From positions 1 to 60,660 of the forward strand of contig JAFWQM010000124.1 of NCBI GenBank assembly GCA_017509065.1: a stretch of DNA of 60,660 bases. Reading direction: 5' to 3'. Each line of letters opens with the position of its first letter. Position 1 is the stretch's first letter. This DNA is from Clostridia bacterium (lineage in GTDB: Bacteria > Bacillota_A > Clostridia > Christensenellales > Aristaeellaceae). Shown piece after piece: positions 1 through 8,539 of the stretch. The translations under genes were made by a program, and so were the position numbers. The notes beneath the pieces are model-generated. The model saw nothing but the letters and a program-made list of their open reading frames with translations, was not told where the DNA came from and did not search any database.

Positions 1-9
1 GAGAGAAAA

Positions 10-87
10 TGGCGACCCGGAAGGGGCTCGAACCCTCGACCTCCAGCGTGACAGGCTGGCATTCTAAACCGACTGAACTACCGGGCC
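10..87 (-). tRNA. tRNA-Asp(GTC)
   Basis: Read on the minus strand it folds as a complete cloverleaf: a 7-bp acceptor stem beginning GGCCCGG, the anticodon loop CTGTCAC giving GTC, a TTCGAGC T-loop, and an encoded CCA at the 3' end (positions 12-10). It is the last tRNA of the operon visible in this window; more may lie to the left of position 1. Confidence 0.96.
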
Positions 88-95
88 ATGATGGA

Positions 96-169
96 TGGGC
101 CTTCAGGGACTTGAACCCCGGACCGATCGGTTATGAGCCGACTGCTCTGACCAACTGAGCTAAAGGCCC
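96..169 (-). tRNA. tRNA-Met(CAT)
   Basis: A minus-strand cloverleaf with acceptor stem GGGCCTT/AAGGCCC and anticodon loop CTCATAA. The first base pair is a G-C pair, so this is not an initiator. The CAT anticodon could belong to elongator Met or to lysidine-modified Ile, and the sequence alone does not settle this. CCA is not encoded: the discriminator A is followed by TCCA. Confidence 0.93.
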
Positions 170-209
170 TTGGAGCCCTGACACCCGACGCTGGAGTTAA
201 GGGAAAGGA

Positions 210-282
210 TGACCCTGCCGGGATTCGAACCCGAGTTACCGCCGTGAAAGGGCGGTGTCTTAGGCCACTTGACCACAGGGCC
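210..282 (-). tRNA. tRNA-Glu(TTC)
   Basis: A minus-strand cloverleaf with acceptor GGCCCTG/CAGGGTC and anticodon loop CTTTCAC (TTC). CCA is not encoded, since the discriminator A is followed by TCC. It is the second gene of the tRNA operon. Confidence 0.95.
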
Positions 283-318
283 ATGGTGTCGTCCTTCTCA
301 CCCTTCACTTGCCATAAA

Positions 319-395
319 TGGTCGGGGTGAAGGGATTTGAACCCCCGACATCCTGGTCCCAAACCAGGCGCGCTACCAGACTGCGCTACACCCCG
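319..395 (-). tRNA. tRNA-Pro(TGG)
   Basis: A minus-strand cloverleaf with acceptor CGGGGTG/CACCCCG, anticodon loop TTTGGGA (TGG), and an encoded CCA at 321-319. It is the first tRNA downstream of the operon promoter at 435-463. Confidence 0.96.
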
Positions 396-434
396 AAGGT
401 TCTCCATCGGCGCTCGTCGCAACCGACGAATGTT

Positions 435-463
435 ATTATATGCAAAACCAGAGCAATTGTCAA
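435..463 (-). promoter_or_regulatory. Consensus sigma-A promoter of the tRNA operon
   Basis: On the minus strand a perfect -35 TTGACA (463-458) and a perfect -10 TATAAT (440-435) are separated by 17 bases. This is a textbook stable-RNA promoter and drives Pro-Glu-Met-Asp. Confidence 0.92.
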
Positions 464-483
464 TAGGTTTTTGAAAGAAAAAT

Positions 484-775
484 CTGAAAATGTTGCTGTG
501 TAAGTTTATTGTCGATGATACTCTTCAGCCGCTCATTATCTTCTTTCAGTGCTTTGTTCTCCGCCTTAAGTTTCCTGTTCTCTATGTCTACACGGTTTAC
601 CTGATTATGAGCTCGCTGCGCAGTCCTGCCATCTCATGCCGAAACTTCGCTCACAAATCCGCCATCTCTTCCCTATGCTGTCGGCGTTCTTCACGGCATG
701 TCTGTTCCCACTTCCCAGCGCGGTCTTCCGCTTCATCCCACTGATGATACAGGTCTGCATTTGTATGCCATGCTC
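484..775 (-). pseudogene. Decayed coiled-coil gene remnant, IS66-transposase-like
   Basis: On the minus strand three adjacent open segments read as a charged coiled coil: one with YHQWDEAEDRAGKWEQ, then a TGA (653-651), a second segment with HEMAGLRSELII, a TAA (599-597), and a third in another frame with KAENKALKEDNERLKSII. The last stretch resembles the leucine-zipper region that precedes the catalytic domain of IS66-family transposases; the usual following NDSSNSSLPPS-like part is missing. I read it as a broken 5' fragment of a transposase or similar element gene. The family assignment is a weak inference; the stops and frame change are seen directly. Nothing else was found in this gap apart from the tRNA promoter. 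Confidence 0.4.
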
Positions 776-783
776 CTATGAGA

Positions 784-2238
784 TCAGACTTTTTTATCCT
801 TCCATTTCCCGCCGGCAAAACGCGGATAGAAGAACACGAAGCGCAGCACGATTTCGGACAGGCCGAAGATCCAGGTTCCGGTCAGCCCCAGATGCAGCGC
901 GTACACCGCGATGACCGCCATCACCGGGCGCACCACGGACACGCAGATCGTGGCAATGAGGGCCACATACAGGTTGTCGCCCGCGCCGCGCAGGGAGCCG
1001 GAAAGCACCACGCTGCTGGTCTGGAAGGGCTGGATGGCGGCGAGCACCAGCATCGTGCTGGCGGCGTAAGACACCACCTGTTCACCATTCATGATGTTTT
1101 CCCGGATAAACAGTCCCGCGATCTGATACCGGAACGAAACGATCAGCACGCCCAGCACAATGGAAATCATCACCGCAAAGCGCTGGCTGATCTTGCCGTA
1201 GAGCATGGACAGGTCGGCGCGCTTCCGGCCAAGGTTCTGCCCCACCAGCGAAGTGGCCGCCACGCCCAGACCGTCGCCGAAGGTGAAGGTGATGGACAGA
1301 AGCTGCATGCAGATCTGATTGGCGGCGTACATGGTCGTGCCGAGGGAAAAGAGGATGCGGGCGTACACAAAGAACCCGAAGCGTACGCCGAACTGCTCCA
1401 CGGCCGCGTTGCCGCCGACCTTCACGATGGAGCGCATGGATTCCCTGTCAAAGCGCCAGGAATCATGGCGTGACAGATGCAGATAGCCCTTGTATTTCCC
1501 GGGAGCAACGACAGTTGCCAGCGCCAGCAGGAAGCCCGCGCCCATGCCGATGGCGGAGGCCAGCGCCGCCCCCTGCACCTCCATCCGGGGAAAGCCGAGA
1601 TGCCCGCCGATGAGGCAATAGTTAAAGAATACATTGATCAGGTTGCTCGCCATGTTTACCCACATGGTGATGCGGGTTTTGCCGATGCCGCGCTGGGCGG
1701 CGCAAATGCACATGGCCAGGGCGTTCATGGGCAGGGCATAGGTCATGATGCGGAAGTAATCCACCGCGTCGGTGAATACCTTTTCGCTTTCTGCGGTGTC
1801 GCCGCCCGCAAGACGCAGAAGCGGCTCCGCGAAGGCCACCGCCGCCAGCATGAGCACAATCGACACGCCAAACGCCAGCATCATGGCGTTCCGGAGGGTG
1901 GCGTTGGCTTCCTCCTGCCTGTCCTCGCCTTTACGCCGGGCCACAATGGCGGTGACGCCCACGTTCAGCGCGAAGAACAGGCAAAGGATCAGCATCCTCG
2001 GCTGCGTGGGCAGGCCGACGGAGGCCAGCGCTTCCTCGCCTAATTCGTTGCCGACCATCATGGTGTCCACAGAGCCGATCAGGCTCATCAGCACCATTTC
2101 CACGATGGAAGGCAGCGCGATGCGGCTCACGTCCCGGTACGCGGTTTTCCAGTCGGGCAATTCTCCCAGGCGGTGTTCCTGCTTCACCAGGTATTCCGGA
2201 GCCAGCAGGCGTCTGATGATATTCCCTTGCACGGGCAT
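784..2238 (-). CDS. MATE family multidrug/cation antiporter
   Basis: A 484-residue integral membrane protein with the twelve hydrophobic segments and duplicated layout of NorM/DinF-type MATE transporters. These proteins exchange organic cations or drugs for Na+ or H+ across the cytoplasmic membrane. Family features include an N-terminal IALPSIVEMVLMSLIGSVDT segment, the following MVGNELG turn, and the equivalent second-half repeat. The length is normal (usually 440-480). The ATG at 2238 is preceded by GGGAAGG at good distance and by a strong promoter at 2275-2303. It is a single-gene unit. The substrate cannot be predicted. Confidence 0.92.
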   Translation of the reverse strand: MPVQGNIIRRLLAPEYLVKQEHRLGELPDWKTAYRDVSRIALPSIVEMVLMSLIGSVDTMMVGNELGEEALASVGLPTQPRMLILCLFFALNVGVTAIVARRKGEDRQEEANATLRNAMMLAFGVSIVLMLAAVAFAEPLLRLAGGDTAESEKVFTDAVDYFRIMTYALPMNALAMCICAAQRGIGKTRITMWVNMASNLINVFFNYCLIGGHLGFPRMEVQGAALASAIGMGAGFLLALATVVAPGKYKGYLHLSRHDSWRFDRESMRSIVKVGGNAAVEQFGVRFGFFVYARILFSLGTTMYAANQICMQLLSITFTFGDGLGVAATSLVGQNLGRKRADLSMLYGKISQRFAVMISIVLGVLIVSFRYQIAGLFIRENIMNGEQVVSYAASTMLVLAAIQPFQTSSVVLSGSLRGAGDNLYVALIATICVSVVRPVMAVIAVYALHLGLTGTWIFGLSEIVLRFVFFYPRFAGGKWKDKKV

Positions 2239-2274
2239 CTCGCCTTCCCTTCGTTTCCAGAATTAAACAGCTTG

Positions 2275-2303
2275 ATTGTACCATATCCCGCGCCTTATTT
2301 CAA
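2275..2303 (-). promoter_or_regulatory. Promoter of the MATE gene
   Basis: The minus-strand -35 TTGAAA (2303-2298) and -10 TACAAT (2280-2275) are separated by 17 bases, about 40 bases upstream of the ATG. Confidence 0.75.
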
Positions 2304-2362
2304 TTCCGTTTTCCCATGTTCTTTGCATAAAAAGACAAAAAATCGCAAAGGCGAAAAAGTCC

Positions 2363-2391
2363 TTGCATCCTGAGAAAAATTACTTTATGAT
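2363..2391 (+). promoter_or_regulatory. Promoter of the secreted phosphatase gene
   Basis: TTGCAT (2363-2368) and TATGAT (2386-2391) have a 17-base spacer, and the ATG follows at 2432. It is divergent from the MATE promoter. Confidence 0.6.
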
Positions 2392-2431
2392 AATGAATGG
2401 AAAGAATCTTTTTGAAACGGAGGAAACGCCA

Positions 2432-3574
2432 ATGAAAAAGCTGTTTTCCCTGCTGCTCGCGCTGAGCCTGACGCTGGCCCTGATCGTGCCCGCCCTGGCC
2501 GATGACGCGCCTGTCACCGTGATTGAGATCCAGAAATACGGCAACCTGGTGCTGTCCATTAAGGGCACCGACTTCCTTGCCCTGGGCTATGATTACGGCG
2601 ACGTGGTCACCGTAACCCTGAACGGTCAGGAATTCGATATGCCCGTTGGTTCCAATTACTCCGACGTAGATCAGGGCAGCATGATCTGCCGCGTGGTCGT
2701 CAAGCCTGACACGGACGAGGACTACATGATCCTGGCCATCAATATGGGCGACCTCGCCACCACCGCCCTGATTGCCGAGAAGGAGAAAATCGAAGCCGAC
2801 CCAGGCTACATCTGGCATTACAAGGTAGAGGAGCCCGTTCCAGTTGGCTTTGCCATGAAGGAAAAAGCGGGCTACTATGACCAGTGGGTGATGCACCAGC
2901 TGGTTCGCAGCGAAAACCGCGAAGACTACCCCGACCTCAATGATATGGAATTCGCCAACTTCCGAGTCATCGCCACCACCGGCATGGGCGAAGGCAAGCT
3001 GTACCGCTCCTCCTCTCCTGTGAATCCCGAAATCAACCGCAATAAGGAAGCGGACGCCGCCGCCGCTGACGCGGGCGTGCGCACCTTCATCAACCTGGCC
3101 GACAATGATGAAACCATGAAGAGCTACGAGAGCTTTGCTGATTCCTATTACGCCGGTCAGACCATCATCGGCCTGAACCTGGGTGTGGATTTCGCCGCCG
3201 ACGACTTCAAGGCCGGTCTGGCCGAAGGCTTCCGTTTCATCGCCGCCAACGAAGCGCCTTACCTGGTGCATTGCAACGAAGGCAAGGACCGCGCCGGCTT
3301 CATGGCCGCCGTGCTGGAAGCGCTGATGGGCGCGAATGCCGATGAAATCACCGCGGATTATATGATGACGTTTTACAACTTTTACGGCGTACAGCCCGGC
3401 ACCGAGCAGTACGACGTGATTGCCGCCAGCAACATTCAGAAGAGCCTGGCCGCCGCTTTTGAAATGACCTCCATTTTTGAAGGCGACCTGCAAGCCGCCG
3501 CGGTGAATTACCTGACCGGCATCGGCCTGAGCGCTGAGGAAATCGCCGCCGTGCAGGCGAACCTGGGACAATAA
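2432..3574 (+). CDS. Secreted tyrosine phosphatase with a SAM-hydroxide-adenosyltransferase-like N-terminal domain
   Basis: The protein has 380 residues. The start at 2432 has an ACGGAGGAAA ribosome site and gives a clean signal peptide (MKKLFSLLLALSLTLALIVP, cleavage after ALA); the open frame runs further upstream but lacks these. Residues about 27-115 (VIEIQKYGNLVLSIKG, GSNYSDVDQGS, LAINMGD) look like the C-terminal domain of the SAM-dependent hydrolase/chlorinase family. The second half carries a Cys-X5-Arg phosphatase loop, HCNEGKDRAG, with the nucleophilic Cys near residue 280, as in the Y_phosphatase3/Siw14-like group. The enzyme is therefore exported and should hydrolyse phosphotyrosine or a small phosphate ester outside the membrane. 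The domain pairing is seen directly; the substrate is unknown. The gene is monocistronic and ends at a hairpin at 3592-3631. Confidence 0.85.
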   Translation: MKKLFSLLLALSLTLALIVPALADDAPVTVIEIQKYGNLVLSIKGTDFLALGYDYGDVVTVTLNGQEFDMPVGSNYSDVDQGSMICRVVVKPDTDEDYMILAINMGDLATTALIAEKEKIEADPGYIWHYKVEEPVPVGFAMKEKAGYYDQWVMHQLVRSENREDYPDLNDMEFANFRVIATTGMGEGKLYRSSSPVNPEINRNKEADAAAADAGVRTFINLADNDETMKSYESFADSYYAGQTIIGLNLGVDFAADDFKAGLAEGFRFIAANEAPYLVHCNEGKDRAGFMAAVLEALMGANADEITADYMMTFYNFYGVQPGTEQYDVIAASNIQKSLAAAFEMTSIFEGDLQAAAVNYLTGIGLSAEEIAAVQANLGQ

Positions 3575-3591
3575 TCCGACCGCCTGAAGCC

Positions 3592-3631
3592 AAAGAACGT
3601 CAGGGAACGAAACGCTTCCCTGGCGTTCTTT
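3592..3631. terminator. Bidirectional terminator between convergent genes
   Basis: A stem joins AAAGAACG (3592-3599) and TCAGGGAA to their complements TTCCCTGG and CGTTCTTT (ending 3631), with a short loop. It serves the phosphatase gene (plus) and the spoIID-like gene (minus). Confidence 0.8.
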
Positions 3632-3633
3632 GA

Positions 3634-4644
3634 TTACCAGAGCTTTTCCACTGTTACATCATGAAAGTAATACCGCACGATTTCCTCCGCGGTTTTGCCT
3701 TCCTCCGCCATGCCGTAAGCGCCCCACTGCGGCATGCCGACGCCATGGCCGTAGCCCTTCCCATGGAAAACGACCTTGCCTTCCTCCTTGTCGATGTCCG
3801 TGAAGAGGGTTGAGCGAAGCTTTGTGGAATCAAGCGCCAGGCGCAATTCCGGCGCGGACACGCTTTCCCCGTTGATCCGCAGGGTGACAGCCCTTCCGCT
3901 CTCGCCTTTTTTGCCGACTTCAACGGAGGAAATCTCTTTGATGTCCTGAACGCCCATTTTTCTGAGCGCTTCGATCATCTCCCGCCCGGTAAACTCCGCT
4001 TTCCATTCACGCGTGTCCTCCGGGGCCTGAGCGCTTTCCCGGCCCTGGGTCACTTTGGTGTAACCCGGCTCTTCCTTTTCATAGTCAAGCCCTTCCACTG
4101 CACGCTCCGTAGCGCCGCCGGAATGGGCGTGAAACCAGGCGTAGGGCAGTTCTCCATGATAGGAAAGCACCATGCCGCGGGTTTCCGCCACAGCCTGCTC
4201 CACGCGGTCGTTCACGCCGGTGGCATCGTAAGCCTGTGCTTCCTCAATATCGGTGGATATGTCCGCGCCTTGGTACTTGCTTTCCTTTTCCGTGCAGAAT
4301 TTCAGCACGAACGTGCGGGCCAGGATCGCCTGGGCTTTCAGTGCTTCCAGCGGCCAATCGTTTTTCATCTCCCCCGCGACCACGCCCAGCAGATAGGTTT
4401 CCAGGTCCAGTTCCTTCGTTTCTTCCTCGTCCACCTGATAAACCCGCAATACCGGCACGCCGTCCGCGTTGACTGTCAGCTTCTCCGGCAGCGGCGGTTT
4501 CTGGCCTGCCTGCCCGTCATCGGCGGTGTTCCGCTGGCCGGGTTCCGTTTCCTCCGCGCCGCCCATTCTGCCGCAGCCGCACAGGAGCAGCGCCAGAATT
4601 CCGGCAATCAGCAGACAGGCTGCTTTCTTCCACTTTTTTCGCAT
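3634..4644 (-). CDS. spoIID: SpoIID/LytB-domain lipoprotein (stage II sporulation protein D family)
   Basis: The protein has 336 residues. The start at 4644 is chosen because of the AAAGGAGGG ribosome site and because it gives a lipoprotein signal, MRKKWKKAACLLIAGILALL, ending in lipobox LCGC with acylated Cys24. The SpoIID domain covers about residues 70-330: VVAGEMKNDWPLEALKAQA contains the conserved Glu implicated in lytic transglycosylase activity, AWFHAHSGG is the central motif, and KGYGHGVGMPQWGAYGM closes it. SpoIID cleaves peptidoglycan denuded by SpoIIP during engulfment; vegetative paralogues act on the cell wall. The neighbouring six-repeat peptidoglycan-binding protein fits a wall role. 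Whether this is the engulfment enzyme itself or a paralogue cannot be decided, because spoIIP and spoIIM are not nearby. Confidence 0.87.
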   Translation of the reverse strand: MRKKWKKAACLLIAGILALLLCGCGRMGGAEETEPGQRNTADDGQAGQKPPLPEKLTVNADGVPVLRVYQVDEEETKELDLETYLLGVVAGEMKNDWPLEALKAQAILARTFVLKFCTEKESKYQGADISTDIEEAQAYDATGVNDRVEQAVAETRGMVLSYHGELPYAWFHAHSGGATERAVEGLDYEKEEPGYTKVTQGRESAQAPEDTREWKAEFTGREMIEALRKMGVQDIKEISSVEVGKKGESGRAVTLRINGESVSAPELRLALDSTKLRSTLFTDIDKEEGKVVFHGKGYGHGVGMPQWGAYGMAEEGKTAEEIVRYYFHDVTVEKLW

Positions 4645-4859
4645 TCGCTTCCTCCCTCCTTTGTCAAGGATTATCTTGACCGCCGCATGGAAAACCATGC
4701 GAAGGAATATCTGGAAACGGGAGCAAAAACGGGAACTGATGCCGATCTCAGTGCGCTCTGCTTTTGCGAAGAAACAGTATAAACCGATTCTATCTGAAAC
4801 AGCCCGCCGTTTCCACGGCGAGCTGCTGTTCGTTATTATGCTGTTTATGTCGGAAAGGA

Positions 4860-6611
4860 TCAATACTTGGTCCAGTCCACGACCTCCTGCAGACGAATGA
4901 AGGTTTCGGGGCCGGCGACGCCGTCGGCGGAACTGACGCCGTAGTAGAACTGGAACATACGCACGGCGTAGAACGTCTGGTTACCGTAGATGCCGTCAAT
5001 GTTGCCGGTATAGTAACCCATATCCGCCAGCGCGTTCTGCAGCTTCTTTACGTCGTTGCCGTGGGAGCCGATGCGCAGCACGCGGTTGAAGCCGCCCACA
5101 TAGGTAGTATTATTCGTCACATGGGTCTGCTCAGCGCCCCAGGAAGACAGCTCGGTATTGATGGCGACCCAGGTCTTCGGGCCGACGATGCCATCCACCT
5201 TCAGGCCGTACATCACGCTGTAGTCGCGCTGGAAGCGCTTCACAGCGGCTTTGGTCAGCGCGCCGAAAATGCCGTCCGCGTTGCCGGTCATGTAGCCGGA
5301 GCCCAGCAGCTTCATCTGGATGGCCTTCACGTCCTCGCCGTAAGAGCCAAGCTTCAGCGTGCGGCCAACATAGGGATCGTCGATGGTGCCTTCATAGCTC
5401 TGCTCGATGGCTTCTTCGACTTCCACAACGGTGGGCCACAGGTAACGGCGCAGGGTACTGTCGTACCGGCCGGTGACTTTCAGGCCATTCTTCTGCTGGA
5501 ACTGCTTGACCACAGCGACGGTGCAATCGTCGAAGTAGCCCTCTTCATACCAGTTGTCGAACCGGTAGTTCAGGTTGATCAGCTTGTCCTGCAGCAGCTT
5601 CACGTCCCAGCCGCGGGAACCCTTGCCGAGTTCACGGGAAGGAATGTCGCCGTTAAAGATGCCGGCGGTGCGGTTATACAGCGCGTCGAAGGTGCGTGGG
5701 CCGACCTTGCCGTCCACGCTCAGACCGGTGGACGCCTGGAAAGCCTTCACGGCGTTCTGCACCGCGGTGCCGAAAATGCCGTCGATCTGGCCGCTGTAAT
5801 AGTAGGTGTTGCGCAACTGACGCTGCAGTTCCTTCACGTTTTCGCCGGTCATGCCGATGCTCAGGGTGGGAATGTTATAATCCGGATAATCGGCGGGGAT
5901 CACGGAAGAAGAATACATCAGCATCCGGGTGTTGTATCCGATCTTGCCGTCCACGGTGATTTCGTTTTTCGCCTGCAGCATCTTCACCGCGTACACCATG
6001 GAATCGTTGAACACGCCGTCCAGTTCACCCAGGTAATAGCCAAGCTGAGCCAAGCGCTTCTGAGCCGTGAGCACCTCTTCACCAGACATGCCCTTTTCGA
6101 GGGTGAAGGTGTTGACGGGCGGGGTCACGGTGGGCTCGGAGGAAGCGCCGAAAAGCGCGGCGCGGGTGGAGGGGCCGACCTTGCCGTCAACAGCCAGCGC
6201 GGGCCTGTCGGGATTGTATCTGTTCCAGTCCGTCTGGAAAAGGCGCACGGCGTAGGCCAGGGATTCGTTGTATTCGCTGTTCAGAGCGCCCCGATAATAG
6301 CCCAGTTCAGCCAGCTTCTGCTGAACCCGCAGCACATCGGCGCCGGTCATGCCCAGTGTGAGTGTACGGGTGATCGGTTCGGGCGTCTGAGTCGGATAAA
6401 CGGGATCCGTCACCCAGGGATTATAGGTGGGCAGCGGCCTTTCCGTGGGATCAGGCCCAATGGTGGGGATGACCTGAACCGTAGGCGCCGGCGCGGACGT
6501 CGGGGCAACACCCGGGGTGGGGTCATCCATTGGGATCACCGGAATGTCAGCCAGCGCAGCCGCCGGAATCAAAAGCATCGCAAGGATGAGCCAGGGCAAA
6601 AAGCGTTTCAT
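4860..6611 (-). CDS. Secreted protein made of six peptidoglycan-binding (PG_binding_1) repeats
   Basis: The protein has 583 residues: a signal peptide (MKRFLPWLILAMLLIPAAALA), a Pro/Thr-rich linker to about residue 85, then six repeats of about 65 residues ending at the C-terminus. Each has the family pattern LxxGxxGxDVxxLQxxL, GYYxGxxDGxxG, AVxxFQ and VDGxVGPxT; the fourth repeat is the most divergent. No catalytic domain (amidase, L,D-transpeptidase, NlpC/P60) is present, whereas such repeats normally escort a hydrolase. It probably acts as a wall-bound scaffold or cortex-binding protein. It sits upstream of spoIID on the same strand, but the gap of about 215 bases makes co-transcription uncertain. 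Confidence 0.88.
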   Translation of the reverse strand: MKRFLPWLILAMLLIPAAALADIPVIPMDDPTPGVAPTSAPAPTVQVIPTIGPDPTERPLPTYNPWVTDPVYPTQTPEPITRTLTLGMTGADVLRVQQKLAELGYYRGALNSEYNESLAYAVRLFQTDWNRYNPDRPALAVDGKVGPSTRAALFGASSEPTVTPPVNTFTLEKGMSGEEVLTAQKRLAQLGYYLGELDGVFNDSMVYAVKMLQAKNEITVDGKIGYNTRMLMYSSSVIPADYPDYNIPTLSIGMTGENVKELQRQLRNTYYYSGQIDGIFGTAVQNAVKAFQASTGLSVDGKVGPRTFDALYNRTAGIFNGDIPSRELGKGSRGWDVKLLQDKLINLNYRFDNWYEEGYFDDCTVAVVKQFQQKNGLKVTGRYDSTLRRYLWPTVVEVEEAIEQSYEGTIDDPYVGRTLKLGSYGEDVKAIQMKLLGSGYMTGNADGIFGALTKAAVKRFQRDYSVMYGLKVDGIVGPKTWVAINTELSSWGAEQTHVTNNTTYVGGFNRVLRIGSHGNDVKKLQNALADMGYYTGNIDGIYGNQTFYAVRMFQFYYGVSSADGVAGPETFIRLQEVVDWTKY

Positions 6612-6840
6612 ATCAGAAAAGTCCTCCTCTCTGAGTATACAGAAGCAAAATCTGGATTTTCACATCCGCACATATTGTATCACAAACATGATGAAAATCC
6701 TATTCCAGAAATGTTTCAAAATGCAGAATTTACATGTAACAACTGTAAACAACGAATCACGATACCGCAAAGGAAAGGTAAAGAAACCGTGTAGAAAAGA
6801 CAAATATTGTTTTGCGCGTTCCCAATTATCGGATCTTTCT

Positions 6841-7761
6841 CTAATCCAGCGCCATAAGTTTTTGGGGATCAGCGGGCCGTATCTCCCCGTTGGAATCGTT
6901 TTCAACCATATATAATGCCGTCGCCCCGCCGTGTCCCTCGGAAAAGGGAAACACAGGCAGCGTGGTCGCAGCGCCGAAAGCGCCGTCAGGGGCCAGGGCA
7001 ATCAGGCTGATGCTGCCGGCATCCTCCCCGAGTTCGCGTTTGCGTTCGGCCAAAGCGGACAGCGCGTTCCGGCAGGCTTCAAGCGGCGTTTCTCCCCTGC
7101 GCATGCGGGATACAGCCTCGTACGACAGGCACCCGCGCATGATGTCCTCGCCCAATCCCGTCGCTGCCGCGGCGCCGAAACGCGCGTCGCAGTAAAAGCC
7201 CGAACCGATCAGAGGCGTGTCCCCCACCCTGCCCGGTTCCTTCATGAACAGGCCCGAGGTGGAAGTTCCCGCCGCCATGTTCCCGCTTTCGTCCAGCGCC
7301 AGCACGCACACGGTATCATGGCCCCGGTACGCTTCCGGCGCGCTGTCCGACCGCGCGGAGACAGCTTCCCGCCAGCGCTTCATGCTTTCCCCGGTGCGCA
7401 TGTCGCGCATGGGAAGTCCTTCCCGGACGGCAAATTCCTCCGCGCCGCGTCCCGCCAGGAGACAGTTTGTTTTGCGTCCGCACAGGCGGTAAGCCGCAAG
7501 AATCGGGTTCCCGATATTCTCCGCGCTCATCACGCCGCCCACGCGAAGCGTCCGCCCGTCCATGAACGCTGCGTCCAGGGTCACGCGCCCGTCCAGCCCC
7601 GGCAGGCCGCCAAAGCCCACGGAACGGAATGCCGGCTCATCTTCCACGCGCGTCACGGCGTGAACCACCGCTTCCCCGGCGGATGCGCCGTTTTTCAGCA
7701 TGTCAAAAGCTTCCCGCACGCCGTCGAAGCTCATTTTCCAGGTGCCGATGATCGCCCGCAT
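6841..7761 (-). CDS. Glycosylasparaginase / isoaspartyl-peptidase family Ntn hydrolase
   Basis: The protein has 306 residues. It belongs to the N-terminal-nucleophile family that self-cleaves before a Thr; the expected site is GHDT-VCVLA, making Thr150 the mature nucleophile. The following DESGNMAAGTSTSG and GRVGDTPLIGSGFY are the substrate-pocket motifs of N4-(beta-N-acetylglucosaminyl)-L-asparaginases, which split the GlcNAc-Asn bond of glycoproteins. No signal peptide is seen, so it would act in the cytoplasm on imported glyco-asparagine. Its ATG directly follows the TGA of cutC, so the two genes are translationally coupled in one operon. The less usual residue after the nucleophile (Cys rather than Gly) is a small departure from the family. 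Confidence 0.86.
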   Translation of the reverse strand: MRAIIGTWKMSFDGVREAFDMLKNGASAGEAVVHAVTRVEDEPAFRSVGFGGLPGLDGRVTLDAAFMDGRTLRVGGVMSAENIGNPILAAYRLCGRKTNCLLAGRGAEEFAVREGLPMRDMRTGESMKRWREAVSARSDSAPEAYRGHDTVCVLALDESGNMAAGTSTSGLFMKEPGRVGDTPLIGSGFYCDARFGAAAATGLGEDIMRGCLSYEAVSRMRRGETPLEACRNALSALAERKRELGEDAGSISLIALAPDGAFGAATTLPVFPFSEGHGGATALYMVENDSNGEIRPADPQKLMALD

Positions 7762-8505
7762 TCAGCCCAGCCTCCCCCGCACAGCGGCTACATACTCCCG
7801 ATCTGTTATATCGAACCTGTCCTCTGGCGGGTACAGCACGCCGCCGTAATAAATGCTGCGGTTGTTTTGTACGGAGAGATCGGGGAGAGTTTTATGCCGT
7901 GCCAGATGCACCTGAGAACAGCCGGTAGCCGCGACGACCTTTTGCACATTTTCCAGCGTCACGCCAGCGCCGGGCAGGATTTCGATTGCTCCGTTCACGT
8001 ACTGAATCATATCGGCTATGGTATCCAGGGCAAAGAACACGTCGCTCTGCTGGCCACTGGTCAGCACGCGAGTGACGCCGAGATCAATCAGCGTATCCAG
8101 CGCTTCCTTCCAGTCCGGCACCACGTCCAGCGCTCGATGGAACACGCAGGGGCGCCCTTCCGCGATACACACAAGCTCCTTTGTCCGCTCCCTGTCCACC
8201 GTGCCGTCCTCATGCAGAAAACCGAACACCAGGCCGTCCGCGCCGTTTTCCAGCAGCAGGCGGGCATCCTCTTTCGCGACTTCAAATTCCATGTCCGTGT
8301 AGCAAAACCCTCCGGCCCGGGGACGGACCATCGTCATGATGGGAATTTGCGTTTCCCGCTTCGCTATTCTCAGCGAACCGATGGACGGCGTCAGACCGCC
8401 CTGAAACAGATTGCTGTTCAGTTCCACCCGGTCAGCCCCGCCTTTCGCGGCCTCGATCACGTCGTCTGCCGACCCGCAGCAGATTTCAAGCAGAACCTTG
8501 TCCAT
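7762..8505 (-). CDS. cutC: CutC family protein
   Basis: The protein has 247 residues. It is a TIM-barrel protein of the CutC family: LLEICCGSADDVIEAAKGGA, RVELNSNLFQGGLTPSIG, IPIMTMVRPRAGGFCYTD and VFGFLHEDGTVD are family signatures. It was named for copper tolerance in E. coli, but a direct copper role is disputed and the barrel looks like that of a small-molecule enzyme. The start at 8505 has AAAGAGGTGAT eight bases upstream; the frame remains open further upstream without a ribosome site. It is the first gene of a two-gene operon with the glycosylasparaginase, which suggests a sugar or glyco-amino-acid role rather than metal handling (inference). Confidence 0.88.
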   Translation of the reverse strand: MDKVLLEICCGSADDVIEAAKGGADRVELNSNLFQGGLTPSIGSLRIAKRETQIPIMTMVRPRAGGFCYTDMEFEVAKEDARLLLENGADGLVFGFLHEDGTVDRERTKELVCIAEGRPCVFHRALDVVPDWKEALDTLIDLGVTRVLTSGQQSDVFFALDTIADMIQYVNGAIEILPGAGVTLENVQKVVAATGCSQVHLARHKTLPDLSVQNNRSIYYGGVLYPPEDRFDITDREYVAAVRGRLG

Positions 8506-8539
8506 TGATATCACCTCTTTATTGGCGCTTTGCCGACTC

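Noticed and set aside
4764..6794. Very long open frame on the plus strand opposite the peptidoglycan-binding repeats
   Set aside because: It is antisense to a protein with six clear domains; the translation is His/Gly/Val-rich without any family motif. High GC produces such shadow frames.
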